64,000 bases of DNA, from positions 1-64,000 of IMG/VR virus record IMGVR_UViG_3300027763_002462. The stretch is one strand, 5' to 3'. A model generated the notes under the pieces. That model searched no databases. It was not told the DNA's origin and worked only from the letters and a program-made list of their open reading frames with translations. Shown one piece after another: positions 18,301 to 27,403 of the stretch (positions are counted from its first letter, which is position 1; each line of letters begins with the position of its first letter). The position numbers and the translations under genes were made by a program. This DNA comes from a virus.

Positions 18301-20070
18301 ACAATCAGGATAAGTTATCATTGGTAATCTTATTGTATAATCTTTTCTATTACAATATTTTCTCCATTTCTTAAATGGGTACCAAGTTATCGCAATAATA
18401 CTAAAACCAATACCCGAAAGCCAACATAAAAAATCAAGAACTAAGTTATACAAGAATAATAAAATATGTCCAAGTGTTAATAAAATTAATGCAATTGGTT
18501 GTATTACCGTAAAAATTATTGAAAATAGAAAAAATAAAAAATCAAAATTTTTAAATCCGTCATTAACTGGAAATTTATTTACACTATCTTCACAGTCTTG
18601 GTTATCAATTTCTTTAATACCAATAAATTTACCAGGAGATGGCCCAAGAAAACCTCCCCCTTTTTTAAATTGGTCAATTAATGACGATACAGTATAAACT
18701 CTATTATATTGAAATTCATAAAATGTATCTTCACAATCTATTACTTCATTAAGCCTATCTATTTTTTGTTGTCCACTAAATCCATTGGTATATCCGCTCC
18801 ACGCAAGTCCAAAATAATAAGAACTTTGTTGTCTTTTACCATTTAAAGTTGTCGGAGTACCAAATGTTGTTGGGTCTGCAGTTGGCGTTGACCATCCGTA
18901 TTCTTTAACATTTGGAACTAAATAATAAGGCCTTCTTGTTTGTAAAGTTAAATCGTTTGGTTGCGTCCACTTAACTTTAAAACGATATTTTGCCTTTGTT
19001 GGAATACCTATTGTTGGGTCATTAGACAAAACTTTTTCTCCAAATTCATTAGTTATAAAATAATCCAAATTCATTGGAAGTTCTATTAACCATGTTCCTG
19101 AACCATCAATAACATTACCTGATTGTTCTAAATCATATTGTTCTAAAACAGGATTACCTTCACTATCTTGTTGTATTGTTTGTCTTAACGCCAAGATTTG
19201 GCCAGGAGCTGTTGTTAACCCACATAAGTTACCCATATCATCCCTTGGTCTACCATTTGCGCGTAATCTGTAACTATCTGGTGTTGAGAACATTGAACCC
19301 ATAAACACTGATGTTGGTTGAATATCAACATTAGCGTCATCCCTTAAGTCAAAATCTAATCTACTAACTGCAATTTGGCAAATTGTTGGGTCACCCCATA
19401 ATGGAGAAATTTCGGCGTTTTTAGTTAAACTAATAATTTGAGGTAGTGAACTTAAATCAGTCGATGACCTAAATTTACTACCAGCAACTTGAGCTTCAGT
19501 TGCAAGACCCATTCTAATCAAATCCTGAGGTGTTAGAGAGAAGTCCCCTATGTCTGACAGGTCAACATCCATAACAATAGTTTGTTCTCCTAATGGAGCT
19601 CCCATTATCATGTAATCACCACTCTCGTTAGTTTTGGCTGTGAACTTATAATAAGTGTCATAAATTTCAACGGCAGTTAATCCTGTTAGAACATCCAATC
19701 TTGTTGGAAGGGTTCCTGTTGCCGCGTGCTTTGAATAAGATTTTTCGTAAGGCAATAGATTATATCTATAACCATCATCATTTTTATCTGTTGGTGATTT
19801 GTAAGGATATATACTTGAAATAAGTGGGTTAGATTCGTCTACAGTTTTTATTGGGACAAAAACAGATACTCTCGCATTAGGTATACCAAATCCATTGTTT
19901 GCAGTAACCCTACCTACTAATACACCATATTCCGAACAACTTCTTGTATAAATGTTGGACTGTTGTATTTTCAACGATAAAATTTCTAAAAACTCAAATT
20001 CTTGGTCTATTTGAACATTAATATTTTTATTAACACCAAGTTCGGTTTTAATACGATATGATTCAGCCAT
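15310..20070 (-). CDS. 1586-residue baseplate-module protein with internal hydrophobic hairpin
   Basis: The N-terminus (residues about 45-80) has YGVLVGRVTANNGFGIPNAR and VSVFVPI, a carboxypeptidase-regulatory/transthyretin-like beta-sandwich pattern. Residues about 505-575 contain a long apolar stretch (FLFFLFSIIFTVIQPIALIL, then LLTLGHILLFLYNLVLDFL and GIGFSIIAITWYPF), enough for two or three membrane-spanning helices, followed by a basic patch and cysteines (PDCQACECTQ, about 588-597). The remaining 1000 residues are beta-rich and Tyr/Asn/Ser-rich. It follows the gp6-like gene, where T4 has gp7 (1032 residues), so a large wedge protein is plausible, but homology is unproven. A membrane-type hairpin is unusual in a baseplate protein and could act in membrane contact during infection or as a buried core. 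A TATTTAT motif sits 16 bases before the ATG. Confidence 0.6.
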   Translation of the reverse strand: MAESYRIKTELGVNKNINVQIDQEFEFLEILSLKIQQSNIYTRSCSEYGVLVGRVTANNGFGIPNARVSVFVPIKTVDESNPLISSIYPYKSPTDKNDDGYRYNLLPYEKSYSKHAATGTLPTRLDVLTGLTAVEIYDTYYKFTAKTNESGDYMIMGAPLGEQTIVMDVDLSDIGDFSLTPQDLIRMGLATEAQVAGSKFRSSTDLSSLPQIISLTKNAEISPLWGDPTICQIAVSRLDFDLRDDANVDIQPTSVFMGSMFSTPDSYRLRANGRPRDDMGNLCGLTTAPGQILALRQTIQQDSEGNPVLEQYDLEQSGNVIDGSGTWLIELPMNLDYFITNEFGEKVLSNDPTIGIPTKAKYRFKVKWTQPNDLTLQTRRPYYLVPNVKEYGWSTPTADPTTFGTPTTLNGKRQQSSYYFGLAWSGYTNGFSGQQKIDRLNEVIDCEDTFYEFQYNRVYTVSSLIDQFKKGGGFLGPSPGKFIGIKEIDNQDCEDSVNKFPVNDGFKNFDFLFFLFSIIFTVIQPIALILLTLGHILLFLYNLVLDFLCWLSGIGFSIIAITWYPFKKWRKYCNRKDYTIRLPMITYPDCQACECTQDLKTTGIANNTASGGVLSFLSSPDSYYDGLVSTYFSGLTEDGSVYATMVSESFAGLSLSSANMNPGRYKLPLSQTLNTSDGVSRFVNSYSLPIGERINIFNQRDSYFSNINKIKVTIAKDSNLGKFHYDNTITVLCQEQFQAGDLLTFVNITGTTDTNYLYTGLTTGDTATLVTGISGQTYNGSGATYIDVSYATTQTSNILTPVRYNLPYGSSETNYRFPADFEYYQVITAITVSDAAKIWNTGTTQSFGNVLNTPSISNIWRAWIGGYIFGISNTLNAYEFFQGANEQYIVVLQRGVDPYSPKYVNEYCLGNLFGTTEFDSNWTITASTRVNIPIQKVDTSSMTVQPYNQTNMYYQSYFFKPGTTTSPIAGQSFTGFTTTNTAYYGSLDATTSPLPVKSTINGNKVLSLSSNGFYYVNASSAKYDNSEDLSGSAVMACNSGISNFVVNTASFGYYYTTKTFFSTNPTMLINNDTLNVLRTDRLPSSDGLDGSSFTNNPSLLQQNNNFYVYLVNTESDDITSTAFSTGAQTVTPDLEGLANSIKVLESFNCESMVGLDCYQGFGDNFTINQQCTTADAVEGGCYMFMRRPLTDLVKDLGNFGEWGFRFRFFYGLCRGVLSQSFMNNWINGSLYAFPLQVNTYYDSKNKPEYPRFANDVAYFNMDSNNFYYRSSPWNDISNKFIGKKTNNPGGVNILNLLYPTTIINLGMKDYFYSEITFDPATKGYIIPNIDSTSYGDTSDLINLFVISRITDESFLAQIIPLGNNSINQLFSRPQLRIDGDLAQLMSINSEIGNVNFSPEYYEIRPGAINATNILGTSSDPIMAVWYSSTTQDLQTKDYLTPGRIDFRGTNNNGYFPFAYGVKSQLTPFYQWKMASGSSTIFGNQNNNWATDTADIIQNNYQSLDRAATNTKYYLNGTSVANDLTARGYIYSVDGNVTSYPTVGGRYTSTPQTSSKFLVGAPFQFYFGVVKGESALDRFKTKYSIDE

Positions 20071-20086
20071 GTAATACCTTTAATTT

Positions 20087-20093
20087 ATAAATA
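20087..20093 (-). promoter_or_regulatory. TATTTAT motif before the 1586-residue gene
   Basis: AACTATTTATAAATTAAAGG in coding orientation, 16 bases before the ATG at 20070. Confidence 0.6.
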
Positions 20094-20166
20094 GTTTATG
20101 TGTTATTTTTAAAGTATAAACACACTCTTTTTAAATTATAAACTAAACGATTTGAGAATAAACCTA

Positions 20167-22005
20167 TTAAGAGAAGGTAACCGATTGGAAGTTTTTAACC
20201 GAAATTCTGATGTCTTTATTTGGATAACGAATTTGATAAACTTGTGATGGTTGAGCAAAAATTGTATCATCAACAGGTACAATTTCTTTTGTTTCGGGAT
20301 TTGAATATTGCATTGACGTTTCAGCCGAAGAGTATTGCCCCCCAACATTATTATAAACGTTAAGACCCGCAACAGTTAAAACACCATTTTGATTTTGAAC
20401 AATACTTCTAATCTCAGATAGATAAACGTTTTGACCAAGTTGTCTTACTTGTGGATTAAAATATGTAGATATCTTATCAACAACATCAGAAATAATCTGT
20501 CCTGAATTTTGTGCAGAGTCTAATACAATTTGAACATCAACACTAAGGTCAATAACCTCAGCAGTTAATATTGAAATATAATCATTCATCATTCTATAAT
20601 TAGAAAGATATGTTGCAACGTTCTGTCTTAATGTATCAGATACTATACTTGTTAATTTACCTGATGTATCGTAAGATAATAACTGAATTAAAATTTTGTT
20701 ATTGTTTTCCGTAATTGAAACTTTGGCAGGAGCTCCAAACTCTGATGGCATATTTCTAATAATCGCCTCATAATCTTGTACTGTAACCGCTCTTTTTTGT
20801 GCGGCAAAGTTAAATGAAACGTAGTTTCTAATTTCTTCTAACGAAGGAATACCTGCTCCACCGATAGCCGCAGTCACGTTAGTACATCTTAATGAGTTAA
20901 CTACTGAAGAGTTAGTTGACTCTGAAGGACCATTAACATAAAATGAAACGGTTCCTATTTGAGTAATAACATTTGTACCTAAGTTTGTTGCTAATCCACC
21001 ACCGACTCTATATTGAATAAATAATGTTGAATTAGGGATTAATGCAGAACCTAATGAAAAGTTATTAGAATATCTTTGTAAGTCTAATGTTGTACCTAAT
21101 GTTGTAAATTGATTTAATGCATCTTGAGCGGTGTTAGTTCCACCACCAAATGTCATCTTTTTAAATCCTTCAGAAGTGTACTCGCTAATAAATCTATTTT
21201 GAGTTTGGATATATTTTCCAACTTTAATACCTGGCTGGTCTGATACTTTTGTAGGGTCTTCAATAAACACTCTATCTTCGGCTAATGCGTCAACTTGATA
21301 CCATTTATTAGAAGCTCCTAAGAATTCTGCAGCTGTTGGTAAGTTTGTATACTCTGTTCCACTTTTTAATAAAACACTAGTAATACCTAATACGTTCTTT
21401 TCAGGTAAGAATAATTCAAAAAATGGTCTAACATCATTTGGCCCAATAACTCTTTTGAATACTTTAGTAATACCATTAACAACAAGTTCTCTTTTTGTAA
21501 TGGTATAGTTAATTAAAACGTTATTTGCGTTAAAGTTAGGTATCTTTAATCTATTCGGGAATCCTTGGGCGTTATATGGTGATGTAAAATCAATGTCATA
21601 TATATTTTCAAAAACTATTCCCGCTCCTGTCACTTGAGAACCTCTTGTAAGTGTTCCTAAGTATCTTTCATCTTCTTTGTCTCCAAACGCAGGTACTGTA
21701 ATTGAAAAATCAACTAAAGATACTGAAGGTCTTTGACCTGGCAATTTTAAACCATAGGTTCTTGCAATGTTATAAATTGAAGACCTTTGTTGTGCGTATT
21801 GAAGAACTGTTTCTTGAATACTTCTATCAATATGATAATGTAGGTTATCTGCGACCGCAGCATTCAAATCTAAGAATACTGAAAATACAGAAGCGTCATT
21901 AAAATCCTGAATTAATTCAGGATAATATGTTCTTACATAATTTAATAACTCAGTTCTTATTCCTTGATAGTCTCTGGTTGTATATGATATTTTACGATTT
22001 GCCAT
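20167..22005 (-). CDS. Baseplate wedge protein, T4 gp6-like (baseplate J family)
   Basis: 612 residues, close to T4 gp6 (660). The N-terminus ISYTTRDYQGIRTELLNYVR followed by TYYPELIQDFNDASVFSVFL and AAVADNLHYHIDRSIQET is the characteristic opening of gp6/gpJ-type wedge proteins. A baseplate-J-like centre and a C-terminal region (VTVQDYEAIIRNMPSEFGAP) also fit, as in the gp6 DYE.I....P motif. The protein forms the iris-like ring that joins baseplate wedges and changes shape on contraction. It lies five bases after gp25, as in many myoviruses, in a two-gene unit headed by TATTTAT motifs at about 22486 and 22513. Family assignment is firm; no defects are visible. Confidence 0.87.
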   Translation of the reverse strand: MANRKISYTTRDYQGIRTELLNYVRTYYPELIQDFNDASVFSVFLDLNAAVADNLHYHIDRSIQETVLQYAQQRSSIYNIARTYGLKLPGQRPSVSLVDFSITVPAFGDKEDERYLGTLTRGSQVTGAGIVFENIYDIDFTSPYNAQGFPNRLKIPNFNANNVLINYTITKRELVVNGITKVFKRVIGPNDVRPFFELFLPEKNVLGITSVLLKSGTEYTNLPTAAEFLGASNKWYQVDALAEDRVFIEDPTKVSDQPGIKVGKYIQTQNRFISEYTSEGFKKMTFGGGTNTAQDALNQFTTLGTTLDLQRYSNNFSLGSALIPNSTLFIQYRVGGGLATNLGTNVITQIGTVSFYVNGPSESTNSSVVNSLRCTNVTAAIGGAGIPSLEEIRNYVSFNFAAQKRAVTVQDYEAIIRNMPSEFGAPAKVSITENNNKILIQLLSYDTSGKLTSIVSDTLRQNVATYLSNYRMMNDYISILTAEVIDLSVDVQIVLDSAQNSGQIISDVVDKISTYFNPQVRQLGQNVYLSEIRSIVQNQNGVLTVAGLNVYNNVGGQYSSAETSMQYSNPETKEIVPVDDTIFAQPSQVYQIRYPNKDIRISVKNFQSVTFS

Positions 22006-22010
22006 TTATA

Positions 22011-22481
22011 TTAAATATTGATAATAACAAAATCACTCTGCGAATAAGTGTTTTTATCTGTTGAGTAGTCTATTTTAACTTTTGCCGTGTAATCCGAAGT
22101 TCCTTTTCCTGGAAATCTATATATTGGAGATTCAGTTGTTCCTAATGTGCTTTGACCTGTTGCAATATCAACTTCCTCTTGTGGGTCTGCAGGGGTGATT
22201 GTTATATTGTTTAACAATAGATTTGGCATAAAGTTTGCCACAGCATCTCTTATGTCAGATTCAATTGCGTCGAATGTAAGTCCATCAAACGGTTCAAATA
22301 CAAATTCATATAATCTTGTTCCAAAAGTAGGTAAAAAATATCTTGAACCTTTTCTTGTTAACAAAAGATGAATTAAATCCGCTTTAATTTCTTGTGCTTC
22401 AAACTGAGTAAGTTGCAAATAATCTCCCCTACTAGAATCTCTAAAAGGGAAATTAAGACCATATGTTGTACCTTGAGCCAT
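22011..22481 (-). CDS. Baseplate wedge subunit gp25 (GPW/gp25 family)
   Basis: 156 residues. The core LIHLLLTRKGSRYFLPTFGT with RLYEFVFEPFDGLTFDAI and VANFMPNLLLNNITI matches GPW/gp25 proteins, the small lysozyme-fold-like wedge component that links the wedge to the sheath and starts sheath polymerisation. An Asp/Glu-rich insertion follows (DPQEEVDIATGQ). T4 gp25 is 132 residues. Two TATTTAT motifs precede the start, one only 4 bases before the ATG and one 31 bases before it, and the nrdA terminator lies just upstream, so this gene begins a new, late-type unit with the gp6-like gene. Confidence 0.88.
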   Translation of the reverse strand: MAQGTTYGLNFPFRDSSRGDYLQLTQFEAQEIKADLIHLLLTRKGSRYFLPTFGTRLYEFVFEPFDGLTFDAIESDIRDAVANFMPNLLLNNITITPADPQEEVDIATGQSTLGTTESPIYRFPGKGTSDYTAKVKIDYSTDKNTYSQSDFVIINI

Positions 22482-22485
22482 AACT

Positions 22486-22492
22486 ATAAATA
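22486..22492 (-). promoter_or_regulatory. TATTTAT motif, proximal copy before gp25
   Basis: TATTTAT in coding orientation with 4 bases (AGTT) before the ATG. If it is the core promoter element, the message would be nearly leaderless, as for the copies before 58672 and 63384. Confidence 0.4.
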
Positions 22493-22512
22493 TAATGTCC
22501 TGATTTTTCCTT

Positions 22513-22519
22513 ATAAATA
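22513..22519 (-). promoter_or_regulatory. TATTTAT motif, distal copy before gp25
   Basis: CTATTTATAAGG in coding orientation, 31 bases before the gp25 ATG and just beyond the nrdA terminator. It resembles the CTATTTATAAATTAAA form seen before 11654 and 20070. Confidence 0.5.
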
Positions 22520-22527
22520 GATTAAAA

Positions 22528-22559
22528 TAAATAATCCCGATGGTGGTCGGGATTATTTA
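22528..22559 (-). terminator. Intrinsic terminator after nrdA
   Basis: A perfect 13-base-pair stem (TAAATAATCCCGA with its complement) around a 6-base loop, followed on the minus strand by TTTTAAT. It starts 6 bases after the nrdA stop codon and separates the replication/nucleotide operon from the gp25-gp6 tail unit. Confidence 0.85.
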
Positions 22560-22565
22560 ATTACT

Positions 22566-24992
22566 TTAAGATGAACAACCGAAACATTCAATTTCGATTC
22601 CTTCAGGTTTTGGTGGTAAATTCATATCACTATAGTCTACTTTAGGAACCTCAACATTTGTTTTAGGTTTTTGTATTTTTGATACATCAACAGCCAAATG
22701 TTTAGCTCCTGTTGAAATCGCTTTAGTTCTAACATAATAACACAAAGTTTTCAAACCTTTCTCCCATGAGTGGAAGTGAGAAGATGTAATCTTTGACAGT
22801 GTTGGATTTGCCATATAGATATTCATTGATTGTGATTGGTCAATGAATGGTGCTCTATCAGCCGCCATGTCAATTAATTCTCTTTGAGAAATCTCCCAAA
22901 TAGTTTTGTACTTTGGAATTAGATGTTCAATTCTTTTAACTTTCTTGTTATAGTTTTTGTCCTCAGGGTCAAGGTATTGGTTAAAGTTAATGTTTTGAAT
23001 AGAACCCTCATTCATGATGATTTCGTTTTTCAAGTCTTCACACCATACCCCAATTTTCTCGAAGTCGTTAATTAAGTACTTGTTAACAATCATGATTTCA
23101 CCACCAACAACTCTTCTGTTAAATAACGCAGAGTGAGCTGGTTCAGTCATTTCAAATGACCCTGTAATTTTAGCTGAAGATGCAACTGGCATCTGAGCTG
23201 TAAATAAAGAATTACACACTCCGTATTCTTTAACATTTTCTTTTAAAGTTGACCAGTCTAAAAACAAATCAGACTCATCTAATCCCCACATATCAAATTG
23301 GAAAATACCTTTTGACATTGGTGACCCTTTGAAGAATTTATACGGTTCTCTAATACCTTTCTTACATAAATCATTACTTTCGGTAATCGCTGCAAAGTAG
23401 ATAGCTTCGAATATATTTTTATTTAAAGTCTTAGCTTCTTCTGATGTGAAGATATAATCCATTAGATAGAATACGTCAGCTAATCCTTGAGTTCCAATCG
23501 CGATAGCTCTTTGTTCAAGACCTCCTTTTAAACCTTTTTCAGTTGAGTAGTTGTTCTTGTCAATTACGTTGTTCAATGCTTTCACCGCTCTTCTAACTTC
23601 TTCAATCAATAACTTATAGTCAAATTTACCATCAACAATAAAGTTCTTCAATACAATAGAAGATAACGTACAGATTGCAGTTGTCTCTTCATCAGTATAT
23701 TGGTAAATCTCGTTACATAAATTTGATTGTTTAATCACACCTATGTTTTGGTGGTTAGTTTTCTTATTCGCACTATCTTTAGCACATAAGTAAGGAACTC
23801 CTGTCTCAACTTGAGACTCGATAATTTTAGACCAAATGTCTTGGGCCTTAACTTTTCTACCGATACCTAAATTAACAGCCTTTTGATAGTTTTCTTCGTA
23901 TTCATCACCATAACATTCTTGTAATGGTTTGATACCCGATTTAATAATTTCATTAGGACAGAATAAGTACCAATCTTCATTGTTCTTAACCGCTCTCATG
24001 AAATTATCGGGAATCCATAACGCGGTGAATAAATCTCTCGCTCTTAATTCCTCAGCACCTGTGTTCTTTTTAATTTCTAACAAGTCCATGATATCTCTGT
24101 GCCATGGTTCTAAATAGATAGCTGCACTACCAGGTCTTCTTCCTTGTTGGTTAAAAAATCTTAATGACTCGTTAACTATTTTTAAGTACTTCAACAATCC
24201 ACCCGCAAATCCTCCTGATGATTTAATTCTACTTTCTTTACTACGAATGTTAGACATTGATAGTCCAATTCCCGCAGCATCTGAAGAATAAGTTGAGATG
24301 TCATTCAAGGTTTTCAACAATCCTTCTCTCGAGTCAGAGTTGTTGTAATGTAACACACAAGACGCTAATTGAGGTACTCTTGTACCTGCATTAATCATGA
24401 TAGGTGTTGCCTTTGATATACGTTGGTTTGATAATGAGTTGTAGTATTCTACAGCCTCTTCATACGTGTTAGTCACCCATAGAGCAACTCTCATGTACAT
24501 GTGTTGAGGTCTTTCAACAACTTTACCTTCAGGTGTCTTTAACAAGTACATTTCTTGTAATGACCTCCACGCGAAATAATCAAAGTTATAATCATTTTCA
24601 TGATTAATTACCTCATCAATTTTACTTGGGCCGTATTTTTCAATAATTGACATTAGTTCGTCATGTACAATACCATCAACGTGTAACGTATGCATTGTAT
24701 TTGAGAAACTTGGGTCAGTTTCTTTGTGATAAGAAGAAATCGCAACTGAAGATGCAAGTCTTGAATAATCGTGGTGACTGCCTGTATAAGCGGCAGCGAT
24801 TTCATATACAAGCTTATCTAATTCTTTAGTTGTAATAATACCTTCCGTTGGAACAGACGTAATAACTTTAATAAAGATTTCATCTGAATTTACATTCAAA
24901 CCTTTAGCAGCTCTTTTAATTCTGTTATATATTTTTTGTGGATTAAAAGACGCGTCTTCCCCGTCTCTTTTTTTAATTTTTAGTGACATCAT
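22566..24992 (-). CDS. nrdA: Class Ia ribonucleotide reductase, large subunit
   Basis: 808 residues, a full-length alpha subunit that reduces ribonucleotides to deoxyribonucleotides for phage DNA synthesis. An N-terminal ATP-cone (KIKKRDGEDASFNPQKIYNR) gives allosteric activity control. Substrate-site cysteines are seen in LASCVLHYN (about 212) and in NLCNEIYQYTDEETTAICTL, where N, C and E form the radical/active-site triad and the second C pairs with the first. LCYYVRTKA near 735 supplies the radical-transfer tyrosine pair. The C-terminal CFGCSS (Cys803, Cys806) is the tail that receives electrons from thioredoxin or glutaredoxin. No intein or split is present. The ATG at 24992 is followed by a second Met; either could be used. 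The gene follows nrdB by 18 bases and is the last gene of the operon before a strong terminator. Confidence 0.96.
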   Translation of the reverse strand: MMSLKIKKRDGEDASFNPQKIYNRIKRAAKGLNVNSDEIFIKVITSVPTEGIITTKELDKLVYEIAAAYTGSHHDYSRLASSVAISSYHKETDPSFSNTMHTLHVDGIVHDELMSIIEKYGPSKIDEVINHENDYNFDYFAWRSLQEMYLLKTPEGKVVERPQHMYMRVALWVTNTYEEAVEYYNSLSNQRISKATPIMINAGTRVPQLASCVLHYNNSDSREGLLKTLNDISTYSSDAAGIGLSMSNIRSKESRIKSSGGFAGGLLKYLKIVNESLRFFNQQGRRPGSAAIYLEPWHRDIMDLLEIKKNTGAEELRARDLFTALWIPDNFMRAVKNNEDWYLFCPNEIIKSGIKPLQECYGDEYEENYQKAVNLGIGRKVKAQDIWSKIIESQVETGVPYLCAKDSANKKTNHQNIGVIKQSNLCNEIYQYTDEETTAICTLSSIVLKNFIVDGKFDYKLLIEEVRRAVKALNNVIDKNNYSTEKGLKGGLEQRAIAIGTQGLADVFYLMDYIFTSEEAKTLNKNIFEAIYFAAITESNDLCKKGIREPYKFFKGSPMSKGIFQFDMWGLDESDLFLDWSTLKENVKEYGVCNSLFTAQMPVASSAKITGSFEMTEPAHSALFNRRVVGGEIMIVNKYLINDFEKIGVWCEDLKNEIIMNEGSIQNINFNQYLDPEDKNYNKKVKRIEHLIPKYKTIWEISQRELIDMAADRAPFIDQSQSMNIYMANPTLSKITSSHFHSWEKGLKTLCYYVRTKAISTGAKHLAVDVSKIQKPKTNVEVPKVDYSDMNLPPKPEGIEIECFGCSS

Positions 24993-25010
24993 AGATTTAA
25001 AAATAATAAA

Positions 25011-25958
25011 TTAGAAATCAGAATCAAATGATAATGTTTCGTTTAGTTTTGCTTTTTGGTATTCCATCGTTCTTGATTCAAAGAAGTTTCCCTTTGTTTC
25101 AACTGCGATTTGTTCCATAAACTTAAATGGTTGTTCAACGTTAAATTCTTTTTTACAACCAAATTTAACTAATAACCCATCAGTTACGAATTCAAGATAT
25201 TGTTTCATCAAGTTTGAATTCATACCGATTAACGAAACAGGTAAAGATTCTGTGATAAATTCTTTTTCAATTTCAAGTGCAGATAATAAGATTTCTCTAA
25301 TTCTTTTTTCAGTTGGTTTGTTTTCTAAGTGATTATTTACCAAATGGATTGCGAAGTCACAATGTAAGTTTTCGTCTTTAAAAATTAAAGTATTAGCATT
25401 ACATAGTCCTTGCATGATTCCTCTTGATTTCAACCAAAAGATTGAACAAAATGACCCTGAGAAGAATATTCCTTCAACCGCAGCAAAAGCTACAAGTCTT
25501 TCTTGGAAAGATGCGTTGTCAATCCAATCAAGAGCCCATTTTGCTTTCTTTTGTACTGCAGGTAGGTTGTCTAAGGCGGTGAAACATAATTGTTTCTCTT
25601 CTTCATTTGAGATATACGTATCGATTAATAAAGAATACATTAAACTGTGTATATTCTCCATCATCAATTGGAACCCGTAGAAGAACTTAGCTTCAGGGTA
25701 TTGTACTTCTCTATAGAAGTTTTCGGCAAGATTTTCGTTAACAATACCATCCGATGCCGCAAAGAATGATAATATATTTTTAACGAAATATTGTTCGTTT
25801 TCAGTAAGATTATTCCAATCTCTGATATCGTTTGTTAAATCAACTTCTTCCGCTGTCCATAATGCGGCTTGGTGGTTCTTATAGAACTCCCAAATATCAT
25901 CGTGTTGAATTGGAAATATTACGAACCTGTTAGGGTTCTCTACTAAAATTTTCTCCAT
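25011..25958 (-). CDS. nrdB: Class Ia ribonucleotide reductase, small (radical) subunit
   Basis: 315 residues, shorter than T4 NrdB (388). Metal ligands and the radical tyrosine are visible. EEVD (Asp40) corresponds to the first carboxylate. ENIHSLMY supplies Glu101, His104 and the tyrosyl-radical Tyr108 in the canonical E-x-x-H-x-x-x-Y spacing. VEGIF supplies a further Glu, and [10 protein letters not shown] the last Glu and His. It is thus a tyrosyl-radical type beta subunit rather than a radical-less or Mn/Fe Phe variant. It generates the radical used by NrdA. It lies 21 bases after the helicase stop and 18 bases before nrdA, so the nucleotide supply genes are co-transcribed with the replisome genes. 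The start is preceded by A/T only, with no Shine-Dalgarno sequence. Confidence 0.95.
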   Translation of the reverse strand: MEKILVENPNRFVIFPIQHDDIWEFYKNHQAALWTAEEVDLTNDIRDWNNLTENEQYFVKNILSFFAASDGIVNENLAENFYREVQYPEAKFFYGFQLMMENIHSLMYSLLIDTYISNEEEKQLCFTALDNLPAVQKKAKWALDWIDNASFQERLVAFAAVEGIFFSGSFCSIFWLKSRGIMQGLCNANTLIFKDENLHCDFAIHLVNNHLENKPTEKRIREILLSALEIEKEFITESLPVSLIGMNSNLMKQYLEFVTDGLLVKFGCKKEFNVEQPFKFMEQIAVETKGNFFESRTMEYQKAKLNETLSFDSDF

Positions 25959-25979
25959 AATTAATTGTATTTTTTTGTA

Positions 25980-27365
25980 TTAAGATTGTTGTTTCTGTTG
26001 TTCTTCTTTTTGTTTTCTTTTCTCCATTAACTCTTTTACTCTATCTCTTTTTCTTTCTTCTTGTTGTTCTTCAAAACCTAAGAAGGTAACTGAACTTTCA
26101 GTATCGATTTCAAGTAACTCATTGTTAAATTTACAATTCTCAAAAACTACTCCGTCTTTACCTAGACGAGATTTTGTTATTGCAATAGTTGCGAGGTTCA
26201 TTTCTTTTTGTTGGAGTGTCTTAGCTACAGAGATGATTACGTGACCAACCTGAGCCTTTTTAATTGACCCACCCATTTGGTCAGTCGTTACTACTTCAGC
26301 TGAAATTGAAGACCTATTACCCTGTGTGGCTGTCCATCCAACTAAGTCTAGCTCATGGCACATTGCTTCAAATCCTCTCATTACAGAACCTTCCGCTTTC
26401 CACTCATCCTTACTTGTTGATTCAGGTAATATACAATCGATATAATCTAACATGATTAAATCAATTTTGTTTCCGTCTGCAATCATTTTTCTTACTTGAC
26501 CTTTGATTTGATTCATAGTCATAGTATCAGATGCCAACTTTTTAAGAACCAATTTGTTTTTCATAGTCTCTTGAATCTCAGTAACCTTTGACATTACCTC
26601 ATCTCTATTTTTTACCAAATTGTCTGGTTCAATTCCTGTCCAAAGTGTGAAGTGTTTTCTCTGAATAATCTTAGGGTTATCCTCAAAAAATACTTGAAGG
26701 ACATTGTATCCTAAGTTAAATGCAGTATTTGCAATCTTGGTTAAAATTGTTGTCTTACCAACTCCTGTTGGAGCTAAAATAACACCAATCTCTCCCTTAG
26801 CCAAACCACCCTTAAGTAGTCTGTCAATTCCCGCAATCCCCATTGGAATTGGATGTCTATAATCTTCTTCTAATACGGTATCCAAGTTATCAAAAATATC
26901 CGTTTGTCCTTTGTCAATTTCACCAACTTGTAACGCGTTTCTCACTAATCCCTCAACTTTATCATAAGACTCAAAATCACCCTCAGTAATAATCTTCTGA
27001 GCCTTGTCCATAGCCTTTTGAAGTTCTTGTTGTTTACAGAACTTTAAAGCTTTTTCCTGAACAAATACAGTTCCTTCAAAAGGTGCGTCTTTTACCTGTT
27101 TCAAGGTATCTAAGACCACTTTTGCAACAATTTCCTGTGTAATTTCTGATTTAACAATTTGGTCAAGAGTTTCGAAATTAGGAGTTGATTCATACTTTAC
27201 ATAGTATTCTTTTATCATCTGCAAGATGATTTTAAAGTACTTGTTGTCAAAGTACGATGACTCAATCACGTCCATAATAGACGATGAAAAGTCTTTGTCT
27301 ACAACTATCTGATTCAGTAGTTGTATCTGAAATGTATTACCTAAATAATCGAAATTTTTGTTCAT
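25980..27365 (-). CDS. Replicative DNA helicase, T4 gp41/DnaB-like
   Basis: 461 residues, close to T4 gp41 (475). The N-terminal half is helical. The RecA-type motor follows, with Walker A APTGVGKT at 198-205, a Walker B region LIMLDYIDCI near 310, and TQGNRSSISAEVVTTDQMGG as the later DnaB-type motif with Gln/Arg finger residues. The Lys/Gln/Glu-rich C-terminus (RVKELMEKRKQKEEQQKQQS) is a basic, flexible tail. The hexamer unwinds DNA 5'-3' ahead of the gp43-type polymerase encoded at 60113-62911. It sits in the operon between a 150-residue protein and nrdB. The primase and loader are not in this window; the small unknown genes nearby are candidates only by position. Confidence 0.9.
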   Translation of the reverse strand: MNKNFDYLGNTFQIQLLNQIVVDKDFSSSIMDVIESSYFDNKYFKIILQMIKEYYVKYESTPNFETLDQIVKSEITQEIVAKVVLDTLKQVKDAPFEGTVFVQEKALKFCKQQELQKAMDKAQKIITEGDFESYDKVEGLVRNALQVGEIDKGQTDIFDNLDTVLEEDYRHPIPMGIAGIDRLLKGGLAKGEIGVILAPTGVGKTTILTKIANTAFNLGYNVLQVFFEDNPKIIQRKHFTLWTGIEPDNLVKNRDEVMSKVTEIQETMKNKLVLKKLASDTMTMNQIKGQVRKMIADGNKIDLIMLDYIDCILPESTSKDEWKAEGSVMRGFEAMCHELDLVGWTATQGNRSSISAEVVTTDQMGGSIKKAQVGHVIISVAKTLQQKEMNLATIAITKSRLGKDGVVFENCKFNNELLEIDTESSVTFLGFEEQQEERKRDRVKELMEKRKQKEEQQKQQS

Positions 27366-27403
27366 ATATTGTTTTAAAATTATCCCTCGTATTAATTAAA
27401 TAG

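Noticed and set aside
15310-20070. The 1586-residue protein as T4 gp7
   Set aside because: Only gene order supports it; length, hydrophobic hairpin and N-terminal domain differ, so no symbol is given.
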